15,665 nt of DNA, from positions 1 through 15,665 of the forward strand of contig CAJGDH010000017.1 in NCBI GenBank assembly GCA_904502145.1, given 5' to 3'. Made by a program: the position numbers and the translations under genes. This document shows, one piece after another, positions 1 through 6,959 of this stretch (positions within the stretch are counted from its first letter, which is position 1; each line of letters starts with the position of its first letter). The notes below the pieces were generated by a model. The model had not been told where the DNA came from. It made no database searches and saw only the letters and a list, made by a program, of their open reading frames with translations. The DNA is from an uncultured Eubacterium sp. Its GTDB lineage: Bacteria > Bacillota > Clostridia > Lachnospirales > Lachnospiraceae.

Positions 1-2
1 CT

Positions 3-494
3 CTGGCACCGAAGCAGGACACGCAGAATGCTTCCAACCAGAAAGCAGCAGCCAAGAAGGCAGCTGAGGAAAAGGCAGCAAAGAAAGCAGCCGAGAAGAA
101 AGCAGCCGAGAAGAAGGCAGCAGAGAAGAAGGCAGCAGAGAAGAAAGCAGCAGAGAAAAAGGCAGCAGAGAAAAAGGCAGCAGAGAAGAAAACAACAGAG
201 AAGAAAGCAACAGAAACAAAGAAAGCAGAAACAAAGAAAGCAGAAACAAAAGAAACCAAGAAGACAGAAGTAAAGAAAGAAACCAAGAAGACAACCGAAG
301 CAAAAAAAGCTGAAGTAAAAACCGAAAAGAAAAAAGAAACAAAAGCAGCAAAACGCTCCCTGATCGGAAACCTGAAGGAAACCGCAGAAAAAGGTGATGC
401 CAAAGAGATGGCACTCTACATCACATTAGCTGTGATCGCAGGTCTCGGGATCATCGGAGGAACAGTTCTGAAGCTTTTAGAAAGAAGGAAATAA
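3..494 (+). CDS. Lys/Ala/Glu-repeat surface protein, C-terminal part (5' end outside window)
   Basis: The frame is open from the window edge (first full codon at base 3) to TAA at 492-494, giving the last 163 residues. About residues 20-70 are five-residue AAEKK units, followed by looser AETKK and ETKKTE units: a highly charged, probably helical or extended spacer. The C-terminus has a short linker, a hydrophobic stretch of about 24 residues (starting MALYITLAVIAG) and the tail LERRK, so it should sit in the membrane with the repeats outside. The tail resembles a Gram-positive sorting signal (Gly-Asp, hydrophobic span, Arg/Lys end), but no LPxTG motif is visible: the sequence just before is ETAEKGD. 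A TonB- or histone-like composition match would be spurious. The similar Lys/Ala/Glu/Thr linker in the SH3b protein at 8152 suggests a related cell-wall protein. Function unknown; only the 3' end is visible. Confidence 0.75.
   Translation: MAPKQDTQNASNQKAAAKKAAEEKAAKKAAEKKAAEKKAAEKKAAEKKAAEKKAAEKKAAEKKTTEKKATETKKAETKKAETKETKKTEVKKETKKTTEAKKAEVKTEKKKETKAAKRSLIGNLKETAEKGDAKEMALYITLAVIAGLGIIGGTVLKLLERRK
60..206 (+). repeat. 15-bp in-frame tandem repeat (AAEKK units)
   Basis: Seven consecutive 15-base units of the form gca-gcm-gag-aar-aar run from 87 to 191, each encoding Ala-Ala-Glu-Lys-Lys. A 15-base and a 12-base variant precede them (60-86) and a Thr-Thr-Glu-Lys-Lys variant follows (192-206). 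Units differ only at silent positions (aag/aaa, gcc/gca), so the tract can expand or contract by slippage without a frameshift. Confidence 0.85.
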
Positions 495-532
495 ATAAAA
501 ATATGAAGGGCAAAACCTGTTAAACCTTATTT

Positions 533-568
533 GGAGAGAGGGGGGTATTGAGTTACCCCTCTCTTTTT
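533..568 (+). terminator. Rho-independent terminator after the repeat protein
   Basis: The stem AGAGAGGGG pairs with CCCCTCTCT around a short loop and runs directly into a T-tract (about 562-570). It lies 38 bases after the stop codon and separates the repeat-protein gene from the transporter operon. Confidence 0.85.
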
Positions 569-594
569 TTCGATTCTGTTAAACATATTGCTTT

Positions 595-639
595 ATGGAA
601 ATCTTTTTCATGGAAATCATAAGGAAGATAGTGTAAAAT
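595..639 (+). promoter_or_regulatory. Possible promoter/operator of the transporter-hydrolase operon
   Basis: Two copies of ATGGAAATC (595-603 and 610-618; period 15) lie just upstream of a -10-like TAAAAT (634-639). No good -35 hexamer sits 17 bases upstream of it, which would fit an activator-dependent promoter with the direct repeat as operator. The ATG of the first gene is about 50 bases downstream. The repeat is seen; the regulatory role is inference. Confidence 0.3.
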
Positions 640-690
640 TAAAATATGTATCTCGGAAAACAGGCATGGACCAAAGGAGCGTAAGGGATA

Positions 691-1605
691 ATGAATAAAT
701 TGCAGGCCAATCTATGTTTATTATGCGTGACTTTCTGCTGGTCCACAGAGGTGATCATCTTTGCCTGTATACCCAATGAGGTCTCGCCTTTTGCCACTAC
801 CTCCATCACATTTCTGGTGGGTGGAGCTATCCTGGCAGTGGCTTTTTTCCGGCGGATCAGGGAAGGACTTAAGGACAGGTGTCGCAGACAGCTTCTGCGA
901 TGCCTGTTTCTCAGTATTCTGAACAGTGCCTATAATACCATGTTCCAGTTCGGCCTGAAGGATTTTGATGTGTACACCGGAGCATTCACTCTGTCTCTGA
1001 CAGTGGTGGCACTTCCCATCATCATGGTCATGCAGAGAGCCCACGTTGACAGACGCACCTGGATATCCTCCTCCATCGTCCTGTTTGGTATTATCGTTGC
1101 CCTCTGGGGAATGGTATCCGGCGAAGAACTTGAGGGGCTGGCTGTCATCGGTGCAGGCTGTGCCATACGTGCTTTTTATATCATAAAACTTAACCAGTAT
1201 GCCAGGGAACATGATCCGGTTGTTTTGTCTGCCCTCATCTGTGTCAGCGGGGGTATCATCAGCTACTTTTTCTGGATGGCGGTTCAGCCGGGGACTTTTC
1301 TGGTCATGCCCTGGACATCCACCGTCATTGCCAGTCTGGCCATCTATGCCTATTTTGTGGTGGCATTTACCATTACCATCAACCTGTTCGCGCAGAGAAG
1401 AGCAAGTCCTGCCAGTGCCACGATCATCTATTCCATGGAAATCGTATTCTCCATAATCTGGGGCCGGGTCATGCCGGACAGCCTTATTGAACCGACGAAT
1501 CTGACCCCGGGCCTTATCCTTGGTGTCATCTGCGTTGTTGTCGGCAACCTGGTGGAGATCATCGAATTTCCCGGAGCGACCGGCAGAAAGGAGGCGGCAG
1601 GATGA
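691..1605 (+). CDS. DMT-superfamily (EamA-type) transporter
   Basis: The product has 304 residues with about ten hydrophobic segments in two halves, the usual size and layout of the drug/metabolite transporter superfamily. The N-terminus, with a Trp-Ser pair in the first helix (FCWSTEVIIF), is typical of EamA repeats. The second half contains an Arg-rich loop and the ASATIIYSMEIVFSIIWG segment, which matches the conserved final EamA helices (alternate reading: P-x-x-x-x-x-x-x-x-E-P/V). These proteins export or import small polar metabolites such as amino acids or nucleosides; the substrate cannot be assigned. AAAGGAG at 673-679 precedes the ATG by 11 bases. It is the first gene of the run, and its stop overlaps the next start by four bases (ATGA), suggesting translational coupling with the S-component gene. 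Confidence 0.85.
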   Translation: MNKLQANLCLLCVTFCWSTEVIIFACIPNEVSPFATTSITFLVGGAILAVAFFRRIREGLKDRCRRQLLRCLFLSILNSAYNTMFQFGLKDFDVYTGAFTLSLTVVALPIIMVMQRAHVDRRTWISSSIVLFGIIVALWGMVSGEELEGLAVIGAGCAIRAFYIIKLNQYAREHDPVVLSALICVSGGIISYFFWMAVQPGTFLVMPWTSTVIASLAIYAYFVVAFTITINLFAQRRASPASATIIYSMEIVFSIIWGRVMPDSLIEPTNLTPGLILGVICVVVGNLVEIIEFPGATGRKEAAG

Positions 1606-2147
1606 AACATTTACGGTCCGCCCTGATCCTTCTGGTCATCTATCTGGTCGTTGCAGTGCCCTTTAAAGTGATGGAGATCATTCCCGGGTTTACGGATATC
1701 AGGCCGGTAACCCTTCTGGGACCGGTTTATGCCATATTTTACGGGATTCCGGGCTGTGTTGTGATGGCGGTGGGCAACCTGATCATGGACGTGGTCAGTG
1801 ACAGCCTCAGATGGTCCTCCATCATGGGTTTTTTGGCCAATTTTACCGGCCCTTTGCTCATCTGGGCCTACTGGTATTACCGGAGTTCAAGTGCCTTCTC
1901 TCTCAGGAAAGGCAGGAACATCATAAAACATGTATGGATCATGATGCTTTCCGCCATATTGGAGATGGTTCTGATCACTCCGGCGGTAGCATTGATCTAT
2001 CCGGAGATCGACGCGGGACTCTTTGCGCTTACCGTCCTGCTCAACACCTTTCTTTTCCCGGTGATCTTCGGAATACCGATCACGATCCTCCTTCAGGAGG
2101 AGATGGGTTTTGTCCCGCTTGACAGAATAAAAAGGATGAGGAAATGA
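1602..2147 (+). CDS. ECF-type transporter S component-like membrane protein
   Basis: The product has 181 residues with five or six hydrophobic segments. After the first helix comes RPVTLLGPVYAIFYGIPG, followed by the small-residue helix AVGNLIMDVVSD. This Pro-rich loop plus G-N-L-x-x-D pattern is characteristic of substrate-binding S components of energy-coupling factor transporters. S components bind a vitamin or other micronutrient and recruit a shared EcfAA'T module, normally encoded elsewhere; none is present here. Length fits the family (about 170-200 residues). It overlaps both neighbours by four bases, so it is probably co-translated with the DMT transporter and the DDAH-like enzyme. 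AAAGGAGG lies ahead of the ATG inside the upstream gene. The ligand is unknown; the operon suggests an amino-acid-derived compound, which is inference. Confidence 0.65.
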   Translation: MKHLRSALILLVIYLVVAVPFKVMEIIPGFTDIRPVTLLGPVYAIFYGIPGCVVMAVGNLIMDVVSDSLRWSSIMGFLANFTGPLLIWAYWYYRSSSAFSLRKGRNIIKHVWIMMLSAILEMVLITPAVALIYPEIDAGLFALTVLLNTFLFPVIFGIPITILLQEEMGFVPLDRIKRMRK

Positions 2148-2920
2148 AAAGATTCACAAATGTAATTGTAAGACGCCCCTGCAGGGCGATGACAGAAGGA
2201 ATAACTTCGGGCCTGTACCCGGGTAAACCGGATTATGCCCTTGCCCTTATTCAGCATGACGCCTATATTGATGCCTTAAAGAAATGCCAGGTTAATGTAA
2301 CGGTCCTCCCGGCGGATGAGGAATTTCCGGATTCCTGCTTTGTGGAAGATCCGGCTGTGCTGACGGAGAGATGTGCCATCATCACCAATCCCGGTGCCGC
2401 ATCCAGGAAGGGAGAGATCCTGTCGATAAAAGAGGCAGTCCGGAACTTCTATCCGGAGGACAGGATCGAGCAGATCATGTCTCCCGGTACCCTGGAGGGC
2501 GGTGATGTCATGATGTGCAGAGACCACTTCTTTGTGGGCAGGTCGGAGAGGACCAATGAAGAAGGCATAAGCCAGTTCACACGAATACTGAAAAAATACG
2601 GGTATTCATGTTCCGAAGTAAAACTGGAAGAAGTTCTTCACCTCAAGACAGGGGTGAATTATCTTGAACAGAATAATCTGCTTGTCTCCGGAGAGTTTAC
2701 GGATAAGGAGGAGTTCTCATCCTTCAACAGATATGTGATCCCGGAGGATGAGGCTTATGCAGCCAACTGTATATGGGTAAATGATAAGGTGATTGTACCC
2801 GAAGGTTATCCGGCAGTATTGGAGGCGGTAAAAGCCATGGGTTATGAAACGATCCTTGTCGATACATCAGAATTCCGAAAACTTGACGGAGGACTGAGCT
2901 GCCTCTCTCTGAGATTCTGA
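2144..2920 (+). CDS. DDAH-like amidinohydrolase (arginine deiminase superfamily)
   Basis: The product has 258 residues, the normal length for bacterial dimethylarginine dimethylaminohydrolases. The catalytic set is complete: Asp63, Glu68 and Asp69 in FPDSCFVED, Glu118 in LEGGDV, His166 in HLKTG and the nucleophile Cys253 in LDGGLSCLSLRF at the extreme C-terminus. Arg88 and Arg136 match positions that bind the carboxylate/guanidinium in known members. Family chemistry is hydrolysis of methylated arginines to citrulline and a methylamine by a covalent thiouronium intermediate. Relatives act on other guanidines, so exact substrate is not certain. It overlaps the S-component gene by four bases (ATGA) and is followed 43 bases later by an alpha/beta hydrolase. 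Citrulline-forming guanidine chemistry beside two exporters suggests catabolism or detoxification of a modified arginine. Confidence 0.85.
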   Translation: MKRFTNVIVRRPCRAMTEGITSGLYPGKPDYALALIQHDAYIDALKKCQVNVTVLPADEEFPDSCFVEDPAVLTERCAIITNPGAASRKGEILSIKEAVRNFYPEDRIEQIMSPGTLEGGDVMMCRDHFFVGRSERTNEEGISQFTRILKKYGYSCSEVKLEEVLHLKTGVNYLEQNNLLVSGEFTDKEEFSSFNRYVIPEDEAYAANCIWVNDKVIVPEGYPAVLEAVKAMGYETILVDTSEFRKLDGGLSCLSLRF

Positions 2921-2963
2921 AAACCGGGTACAAAAACATGGATAAAGGAAACGAGGCTGGGAT

Positions 2964-3785
2964 ATGAAAGAGAAAATTCACCCTACAGAACGGGGAAACA
3001 TCCATTATTGGATCAGTGATACTGGCTCGGGGACCGGTCCTGAGCTGGTCTTTCTCCCGGGACTGACGGCAGACCACAGACTTTTCAAAAAACAGATCGA
3101 ATATTTCAACGGGGAGTACCGCATGTTTGTCTGGGACGCGCCGGGACACAGGGCTTCCTTCCCCTTTGACCTGTCCTTCAGCCTGGAAGATAAGGCAAGA
3201 TGGCTTGATGAAATACTGGAGGCGGAAGGTTTTCACAAACCGGTGATCATAGGACAGTCGATGGGAGGCTATGTCGGGCAGGTCTACGCCCGGCTGTTTC
3301 CTGAAAAACTATACGGTTATATCTCCATCGATTCCGCTCCTCTTGAGAAGGCGTATTACAGAGCCTGGGAGCTGTGGATCCTCAGGAGAATGGAACCGGT
3401 ATACTTTTATTATCCCTGGAGAATGCTTCTCAAAGACGGCAGTGAAGGTGCCGCGGCTTCGGTTTATGGCCGTTCACTGATGCGATGCATGATGATGGCC
3501 TATGACGGCGACAAGAGAAGATATGCAAAGCTTGCCGGCCATGGATTCAGGATCTTGGCAGAAGAAGTCGATGCGGATCACTCTTATGAGTTCCACTGCC
3601 CGGCACTCCTCATCTGCGGAGAAAAGGATCAGGCCGGGTTCTGTGTCCGATACAACAAAGCATGGCACAAAAGGACAGGGATACCCATCAGCTGGATCAG
3701 GGGTGCGGGACATAACTCAAATACGGACCAGCCTGACCTTATCAACCGGCTGATCGGGGAATTTCTCCTGCAGCTGAAAGAATAA
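2964..3785 (+). CDS. Alpha/beta-fold hydrolase
   Basis: The 273-residue product has the complete alpha/beta-hydrolase signature: oxyanion region FLPGLTADHRLF (about 30-41), the WDAPGHR turn (57-63), nucleophile elbow G97-Q-S99-M-G-G, Asp222 in CGEKD and His250 in GAGHNSN, giving a Ser99-Asp222-His250 triad. There is no signal peptide, so it should be cytoplasmic. Substrates in this fold include esters, amides, lactones and peptides, and none can be picked here. A cap of roughly 50 residues rich in Trp, Tyr and Met (about 125-180, AYYRAWELWILRR) suggests a hydrophobic acyl group. Its weak ribosome site GAGG (2952-2955) is about eight bases before the ATG. It belongs to the same run as the DDAH-like and S51 genes. 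Confidence 0.8.
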   Translation: MKEKIHPTERGNIHYWISDTGSGTGPELVFLPGLTADHRLFKKQIEYFNGEYRMFVWDAPGHRASFPFDLSFSLEDKARWLDEILEAEGFHKPVIIGQSMGGYVGQVYARLFPEKLYGYISIDSAPLEKAYYRAWELWILRRMEPVYFYYPWRMLLKDGSEGAAASVYGRSLMRCMMMAYDGDKRRYAKLAGHGFRILAEEVDADHSYEFHCPALLICGEKDQAGFCVRYNKAWHKRTGIPISWIRGAGHNSNTDQPDLINRLIGEFLLQLKE

Positions 3786-3839
3786 ACAAAAATGATCCCC
3801 GGACAATCCGGCAGATCTGACGAAAATGGAGACTGTTAC

Positions 3840-4583
3840 ATGATATTATTTCTGACAAGCAGCCCGATAGGCATATACAGAAGTGAGGAGCCTTTGGATT
3901 ATTCAGGGTTCAATCCGGCCAACGGAATGGTGGAGGAACTGCACAGATTCTGGGTAAAGGATGCGCGATGCATCCTTATCTCCGCATTTCCTGACGATCA
4001 TGAGACCAACGACCGGATGAGGAATGATTTTGAGGAGATCATCAGGGATACGGGATTGTCCATATCCTGCCTCGATCTCTGTGATACCCGGAACGGAAGA
4101 GGAAGAGCGGATGCCCTGCACAGTTATGATTTTGTCATCCTGGGCGGCGGTCATGTCCCCACGGAGAACGCCTTTTTTAAAGAGATCGGCCTGGCTGAAC
4201 GGTTCCGTGGATATCAGGGAATCGTGATGGGTATCAGTGCCGGAACCATGAATTCTGCCCGTATGGTATATGCCCAGCCGGAGCTTCCCGGAGAGGCGAC
4301 GGACCCGGCCTATCAGCGGTTTATTCCCGGACTGGCTCTCACGGAATACAATCTGCTTCCCCATTATAATGCGGTTAAGAACGACAGGCTGGACGGGATG
4401 CGTCTCATGGAGGACATTACCTGCGGGGACAGCTTCGGCCACACCTTTTACGCCATCACGGACGGCAGCTATCTGTTCCAGACGGACGAAGGTGCCCAGA
4501 TACGGGGAGAAGCCTATATGATCCGTGACGGTAAGATCAGGCAGATCTGTTCCTACGGGGATATCTGTCCCCTGCCTGTGTAA
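3840..4583 (+). CDS. Peptidase S51 family (PepE-like) serine peptidase
   Basis: The ATG at 3840 is chosen because GGAG (3826-3829) precedes it at normal spacing and the product then begins directly with the first beta-strand, MILFLTSSPIG. An in-frame ATG 48 bases upstream has no ribosome site. The product has 247 residues. ILGGGH (about 100-105) followed by the nucleophile motif VMGISAGTMN (Ser133) is the class-I-amidotransferase-like elbow of the S51 family, and NLLPHYN supplies the expected later His. Salmonella PepE cleaves dipeptides with N-terminal aspartate; cyanophycinase, in the same family, releases beta-Asp-Arg. In an operon with an arginine-type amidinohydrolase, an aspartyl- or beta-aspartyl-arginine peptide is an attractive substrate, but this is inference. 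It is predicted cytoplasmic, without a signal peptide. Confidence 0.8.
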   Translation: MILFLTSSPIGIYRSEEPLDYSGFNPANGMVEELHRFWVKDARCILISAFPDDHETNDRMRNDFEEIIRDTGLSISCLDLCDTRNGRGRADALHSYDFVILGGGHVPTENAFFKEIGLAERFRGYQGIVMGISAGTMNSARMVYAQPELPGEATDPAYQRFIPGLALTEYNLLPHYNAVKNDRLDGMRLMEDITCGDSFGHTFYAITDGSYLFQTDEGAQIRGEAYMIRDGKIRQICSYGDICPLPV

Positions 4584-4651
4584 TGTCTGATCTCTGCCAT
4601 AAACAATAATGTTTCAGGATGCTTACCACGGAAGAATAAGGAGGATGGTTA

Positions 4652-5083
4652 ATGTTTACTGCTGATATGATTGCTCCCTGCGGCCTGGACTGCAGCCTGT
4701 GTTCCAAGGCCCTGGCCAAAAATAACCCCTGCCCGGGCTGCAACGGTCCGGATGACAACAAGCTTGAATTCTGTGTCAGTCAATGTGGGATCATCCTTTG
4801 CAGGAAGCGTAAGGAAAACGGATACAGATTCTGTGACGAATGCCCGGATTATCCCTGTGAGGACGTTATGGAGAAAGAAAACAGGTATACTTCCAGGTAT
4901 CCCTTGAAAGAATCCCCCCTGGAGAATCTCCGAATGATCCGGGAGATGGGGATGGAAGAGTTCCTGAAGCAGGAACGTGAACGATGGACCTGTGAGAAGT
5001 GCGGCAGTCCCATCGATGTTCACCATGGCGTTTGCAGCGGTTGTAAGTGTATTATTTCTGAAAAAACAAAGAGGAATCCCTGA
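4652..5083 (+). CDS. DUF3795 domain protein with C-terminal zinc-ribbon
   Basis: The 143-residue product opens with MIAPCGLDCSLC, the hallmark of the DUF3795 family, and has further Cys clusters: NPCPGC, FCVSQCGIILC, and FCDECPDYPC. A separate pair of CxxC motifs near the C-terminus (WTCEKCGSPIDV and GVCSGCKC) looks like a zinc-ribbon. The protein probably binds zinc or another metal; family function is not established. The start is well supported by AAGGAGG (4638-4644) seven bases before the ATG. Its stop overlaps the PhzF-like start by one base (TGATG), so the two are probably translationally coupled. Confidence 0.85.
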   Translation: MFTADMIAPCGLDCSLCSKALAKNNPCPGCNGPDDNKLEFCVSQCGIILCRKRKENGYRFCDECPDYPCEDVMEKENRYTSRYPLKESPLENLRMIREMGMEEFLKQERERWTCEKCGSPIDVHHGVCSGCKCIISEKTKRNP

Positions 5084-5937
5084 TGAAGTTTTATATAGTG
5101 GATTGTTTTGCCGAGAGAAGATACGAGGGAAATGAACTGGCTGTTTTGATTCCGGACCGATTCGTCAGCGACAGTGAAATGCAGCAGATCGCAAGGGAGG
5201 TCAATTTCTCGGAGACAGCCTTTATCCTTTCCGGAAAGCAGGCGAATGGAGGCTATGATGTGCGCATATTCACCCCTGCGGCAGAAGTTCCATTTGCCGG
5301 TCATCCGACATTAGGCACATCATATATCATCAATAAGACGATTGAAAACGGGAAGGACGGTGAAGTCAGGCTGAACCTGAAAGCAGGACAAATCCCGGTG
5401 CAGGTGGTAGGTGACCGGTTTACCATGACCCAGAACCAGCCGGTATTCGGCGATACGGTGGATGCAGAATCCGTTGCCTCCTGCTTCCGGCTCACTGCGG
5501 AAGACATACGGGAAGACTATCCCGTCCAGTGGGTATCAACCGGCCTGGAATCGGTCATCGTTCCCCTGAAAAGCCTGGATGCACTGGCAGGATGTTCTGT
5601 CGATCACGACAGGTTTCACAGGTATATAAAGGAAAAGTATGCCTGCAACCACCTGTTCTTTGTTGACATGGGTGACGGAATACTGCGGGCGCGGGATTTC
5701 ATGGAAGATCCGGGTTTTGCCGAAGACCCGGCCACAGGAAGTGCCAACGGTAATCTCGCCGGCTATCTGCTGAAACATAACTATTTCGGGAAAGACCGGA
5801 TCTCCTATGTGGTTCATCAGGGCGTCGAGATGGGGCGCCCCTCCAGACTTTATGTCGATGCTGCCCTTTCAGACGGAAGGTATCAGATAAAGGTCGGAGG
5901 GAAATGTGTGATCATTGCGGAAGGGAACTGGAGATAA
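5083..5937 (+). CDS. PhzF-family isomerase/epimerase
   Basis: The product has 284 residues, the usual length of the two-lobed PhzF/DapF-like fold. Catalytic Glu44 sits in VNFSETAFI, the family active-site motif. RIFTPAAEVPFAGHP (about 61-75) and EDPATGSANG (about 214-223, with Asp215) are the two other conserved motifs, lining the cleft between lobes. PhzF itself isomerises a dihydro-hydroxyanthranilate in phenazine synthesis, but most relatives lie outside phenazine clusters and their substrates are unknown. No other phenazine genes are here, so that pathway is unlikely. The ATG overlaps the upstream stop by one base; GAGGA (5071-5075) lies within the end of the DUF3795 gene. A cofactor-independent proton-shift enzyme would fit processing of an unsaturated amino-acid-like compound (inference). 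Confidence 0.88.
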   Translation: MKFYIVDCFAERRYEGNELAVLIPDRFVSDSEMQQIAREVNFSETAFILSGKQANGGYDVRIFTPAAEVPFAGHPTLGTSYIINKTIENGKDGEVRLNLKAGQIPVQVVGDRFTMTQNQPVFGDTVDAESVASCFRLTAEDIREDYPVQWVSTGLESVIVPLKSLDALAGCSVDHDRFHRYIKEKYACNHLFFVDMGDGILRARDFMEDPGFAEDPATGSANGNLAGYLLKHNYFGKDRISYVVHQGVEMGRPSRLYVDAALSDGRYQIKVGGKCVIIAEGNWR

Positions 5938-5943
5938 TAATAT
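5915..5943 (+). promoter_or_regulatory. Possible internal sigma-A promoter for the second DMT gene
   Basis: TTGCGG (5915-5920), a 17-base spacer and TAATAT (5938-5943) span the 3' end of the PhzF-like gene. Transcription would start near 5950, just ahead of the GTG start. Spacing is ideal but the hexamers are imperfect, and no function is demonstrated. Confidence 0.4.
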
Positions 5944-5976
5944 TTTCCTGTAATCTTATAGTTTGTGGGTTGATGA

Positions 5977-6906
5977 GTGAAAAAGGATGATATTTTGAGC
6001 AGGAATGATTTGCTTACAGGCAGTCTTTGTGCGTTAGGCTGCGAGATATTGTATGGAATGAGCTATGTTTTTACCAAACAGGCAATCCGGGGGATAAGTG
6101 AACTGTCGCTCCTTAGCTGGAGATTTGCCCTGTCATTTATAGCCATGAACCTTCTTCTTGTTCTCGGTGTAATAAAGGTAGAGATCAAGGCGGAGAAACT
6201 AAAGCCGCTTCTGTCGATCTCCTTATTTTGTCCGGTAATATACTTTATCGGAGAGACGATCGGGATCAATCATACGACGGCATCGGAGAGCGGAGTATTT
6301 CTCGCATGCATTCCCGTGGCATCGCTGATGGCTTCATCTTTACTCCTGAAGAAGAAACCGTCAGGATTACAGATCACAGGGATACTGATCACACTGGCGG
6401 GTGTACTTGTGACAGTCTTAGCCGCAGGGGCATCACCGAGTTTTTCGATGATCGGTTACATATTTCTTCTTCTCGCTGTGTTTTCCTATGCATTATACAG
6501 TGTCCATGTTGACAAAGCCGCTGCCTGCACCGGAATAGAAATCACCTATATGATGATTACTGCCGGGGCCGTTGTTTTTATCATCCTGGCATTTGCAGAG
6601 GCTCTGGCCAAGGGCAATGTCGGCAGGCTGGTCTCATTGCCTTTTGCGGATACCGGGTTCATGATCGCTGTGATCTATCAGGGAATAGGTTGTTCGATAC
6701 TGGCTTTTTTTCTGTCAAATATTGCGATCGCCAGGATCGGGGTGAACCGTACGTCTTCCTTCGTAGGGGTATCCACAGTCGTTTCCATTATCGCCGGGGG
6801 ATTGTTTTTACAGGAAAGGCTGCCACTCATCCAGATCATCGGAGCCGGGATCATCATCACAGGTGTCTATACCGCAAATGCCGGAAAGATAAAATATACA
6901 CAGTAA
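5977..6906 (+). CDS. DMT-superfamily (EamA-type) transporter
   Basis: The product has about 309 residues with ten predicted membrane helices in two EamA repeats. The first repeat contains GMSYVFTKQAI and LSLLSWRFALSF; the repeat ends have ASESGVFLACIPVASLMAS and the C-terminal counterpart VNRTSSFVGVSTVVSIIAG, both classical EamA helix motifs. The start is uncertain: GTG at 5977 has no clear ribosome site, whereas TTG at 5995 follows AAAAAGGA at good spacing and would remove six residues. It is a distinct paralogue of the transporter at 691, not a recent copy. It ends one base before a strong hairpin. It may be the last gene of the operon or be transcribed separately from the candidate promoter at 5915. 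Substrate unknown. Confidence 0.85.
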   Translation: MKKDDILSRNDLLTGSLCALGCEILYGMSYVFTKQAIRGISELSLLSWRFALSFIAMNLLLVLGVIKVEIKAEKLKPLLSISLFCPVIYFIGETIGINHTTASESGVFLACIPVASLMASSLLLKKKPSGLQITGILITLAGVLVTVLAAGASPSFSMIGYIFLLLAVFSYALYSVHVDKAAACTGIEITYMMITAGAVVFIILAFAEALAKGNVGRLVSLPFADTGFMIAVIYQGIGCSILAFFLSNIAIARIGVNRTSSFVGVSTVVSIIAGGLFLQERLPLIQIIGAGIIITGVYTANAGKIKYTQ

Positions 6907-6944
6907 AAAGCCGGATTCAGCAGATTTCTGAATCCGGCTTTACT
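6907..6944. terminator. Bidirectional intrinsic terminator between convergent genes
   Basis: A perfect 14-bp stem AAAGCCGGATTCAG / CTGAATCCGGCTTT (6907-6920 with 6928-6941) encloses a 7-base loop. It sits between the plus-strand DMT gene and the minus-strand kinase. The U-run is longer for minus-strand transcripts (five, 6905-6909) than for plus-strand ones, but A/T ends on both sides permit use in both directions. Confidence 0.92.
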
Positions 6945-6959
6945 CATTGTCCGATTATC

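Noticed and set aside
60..206. CRISPR array
   Set aside because: Units are contiguous 15-base coding repeats with no spacers.
28..273. Open frame rich in Arg/Lys/Gln over the repeat tract
   Set aside because: It is the shifted reading of the 15-bp AAEKK repeat; the frame beginning at base 3 continues to a natural membrane-anchor C-terminus and TAA at 494.
3903..4442. 179-codon minus-strand open frame
   Set aside because: It is antisense to the S51 peptidase, whose nucleophile and strand motifs are intact.
5083..5937. Phenazine biosynthesis cluster
   Set aside because: Only a PhzF-family protein is present; no other phenazine genes accompany it, and the family is widespread outside that pathway.
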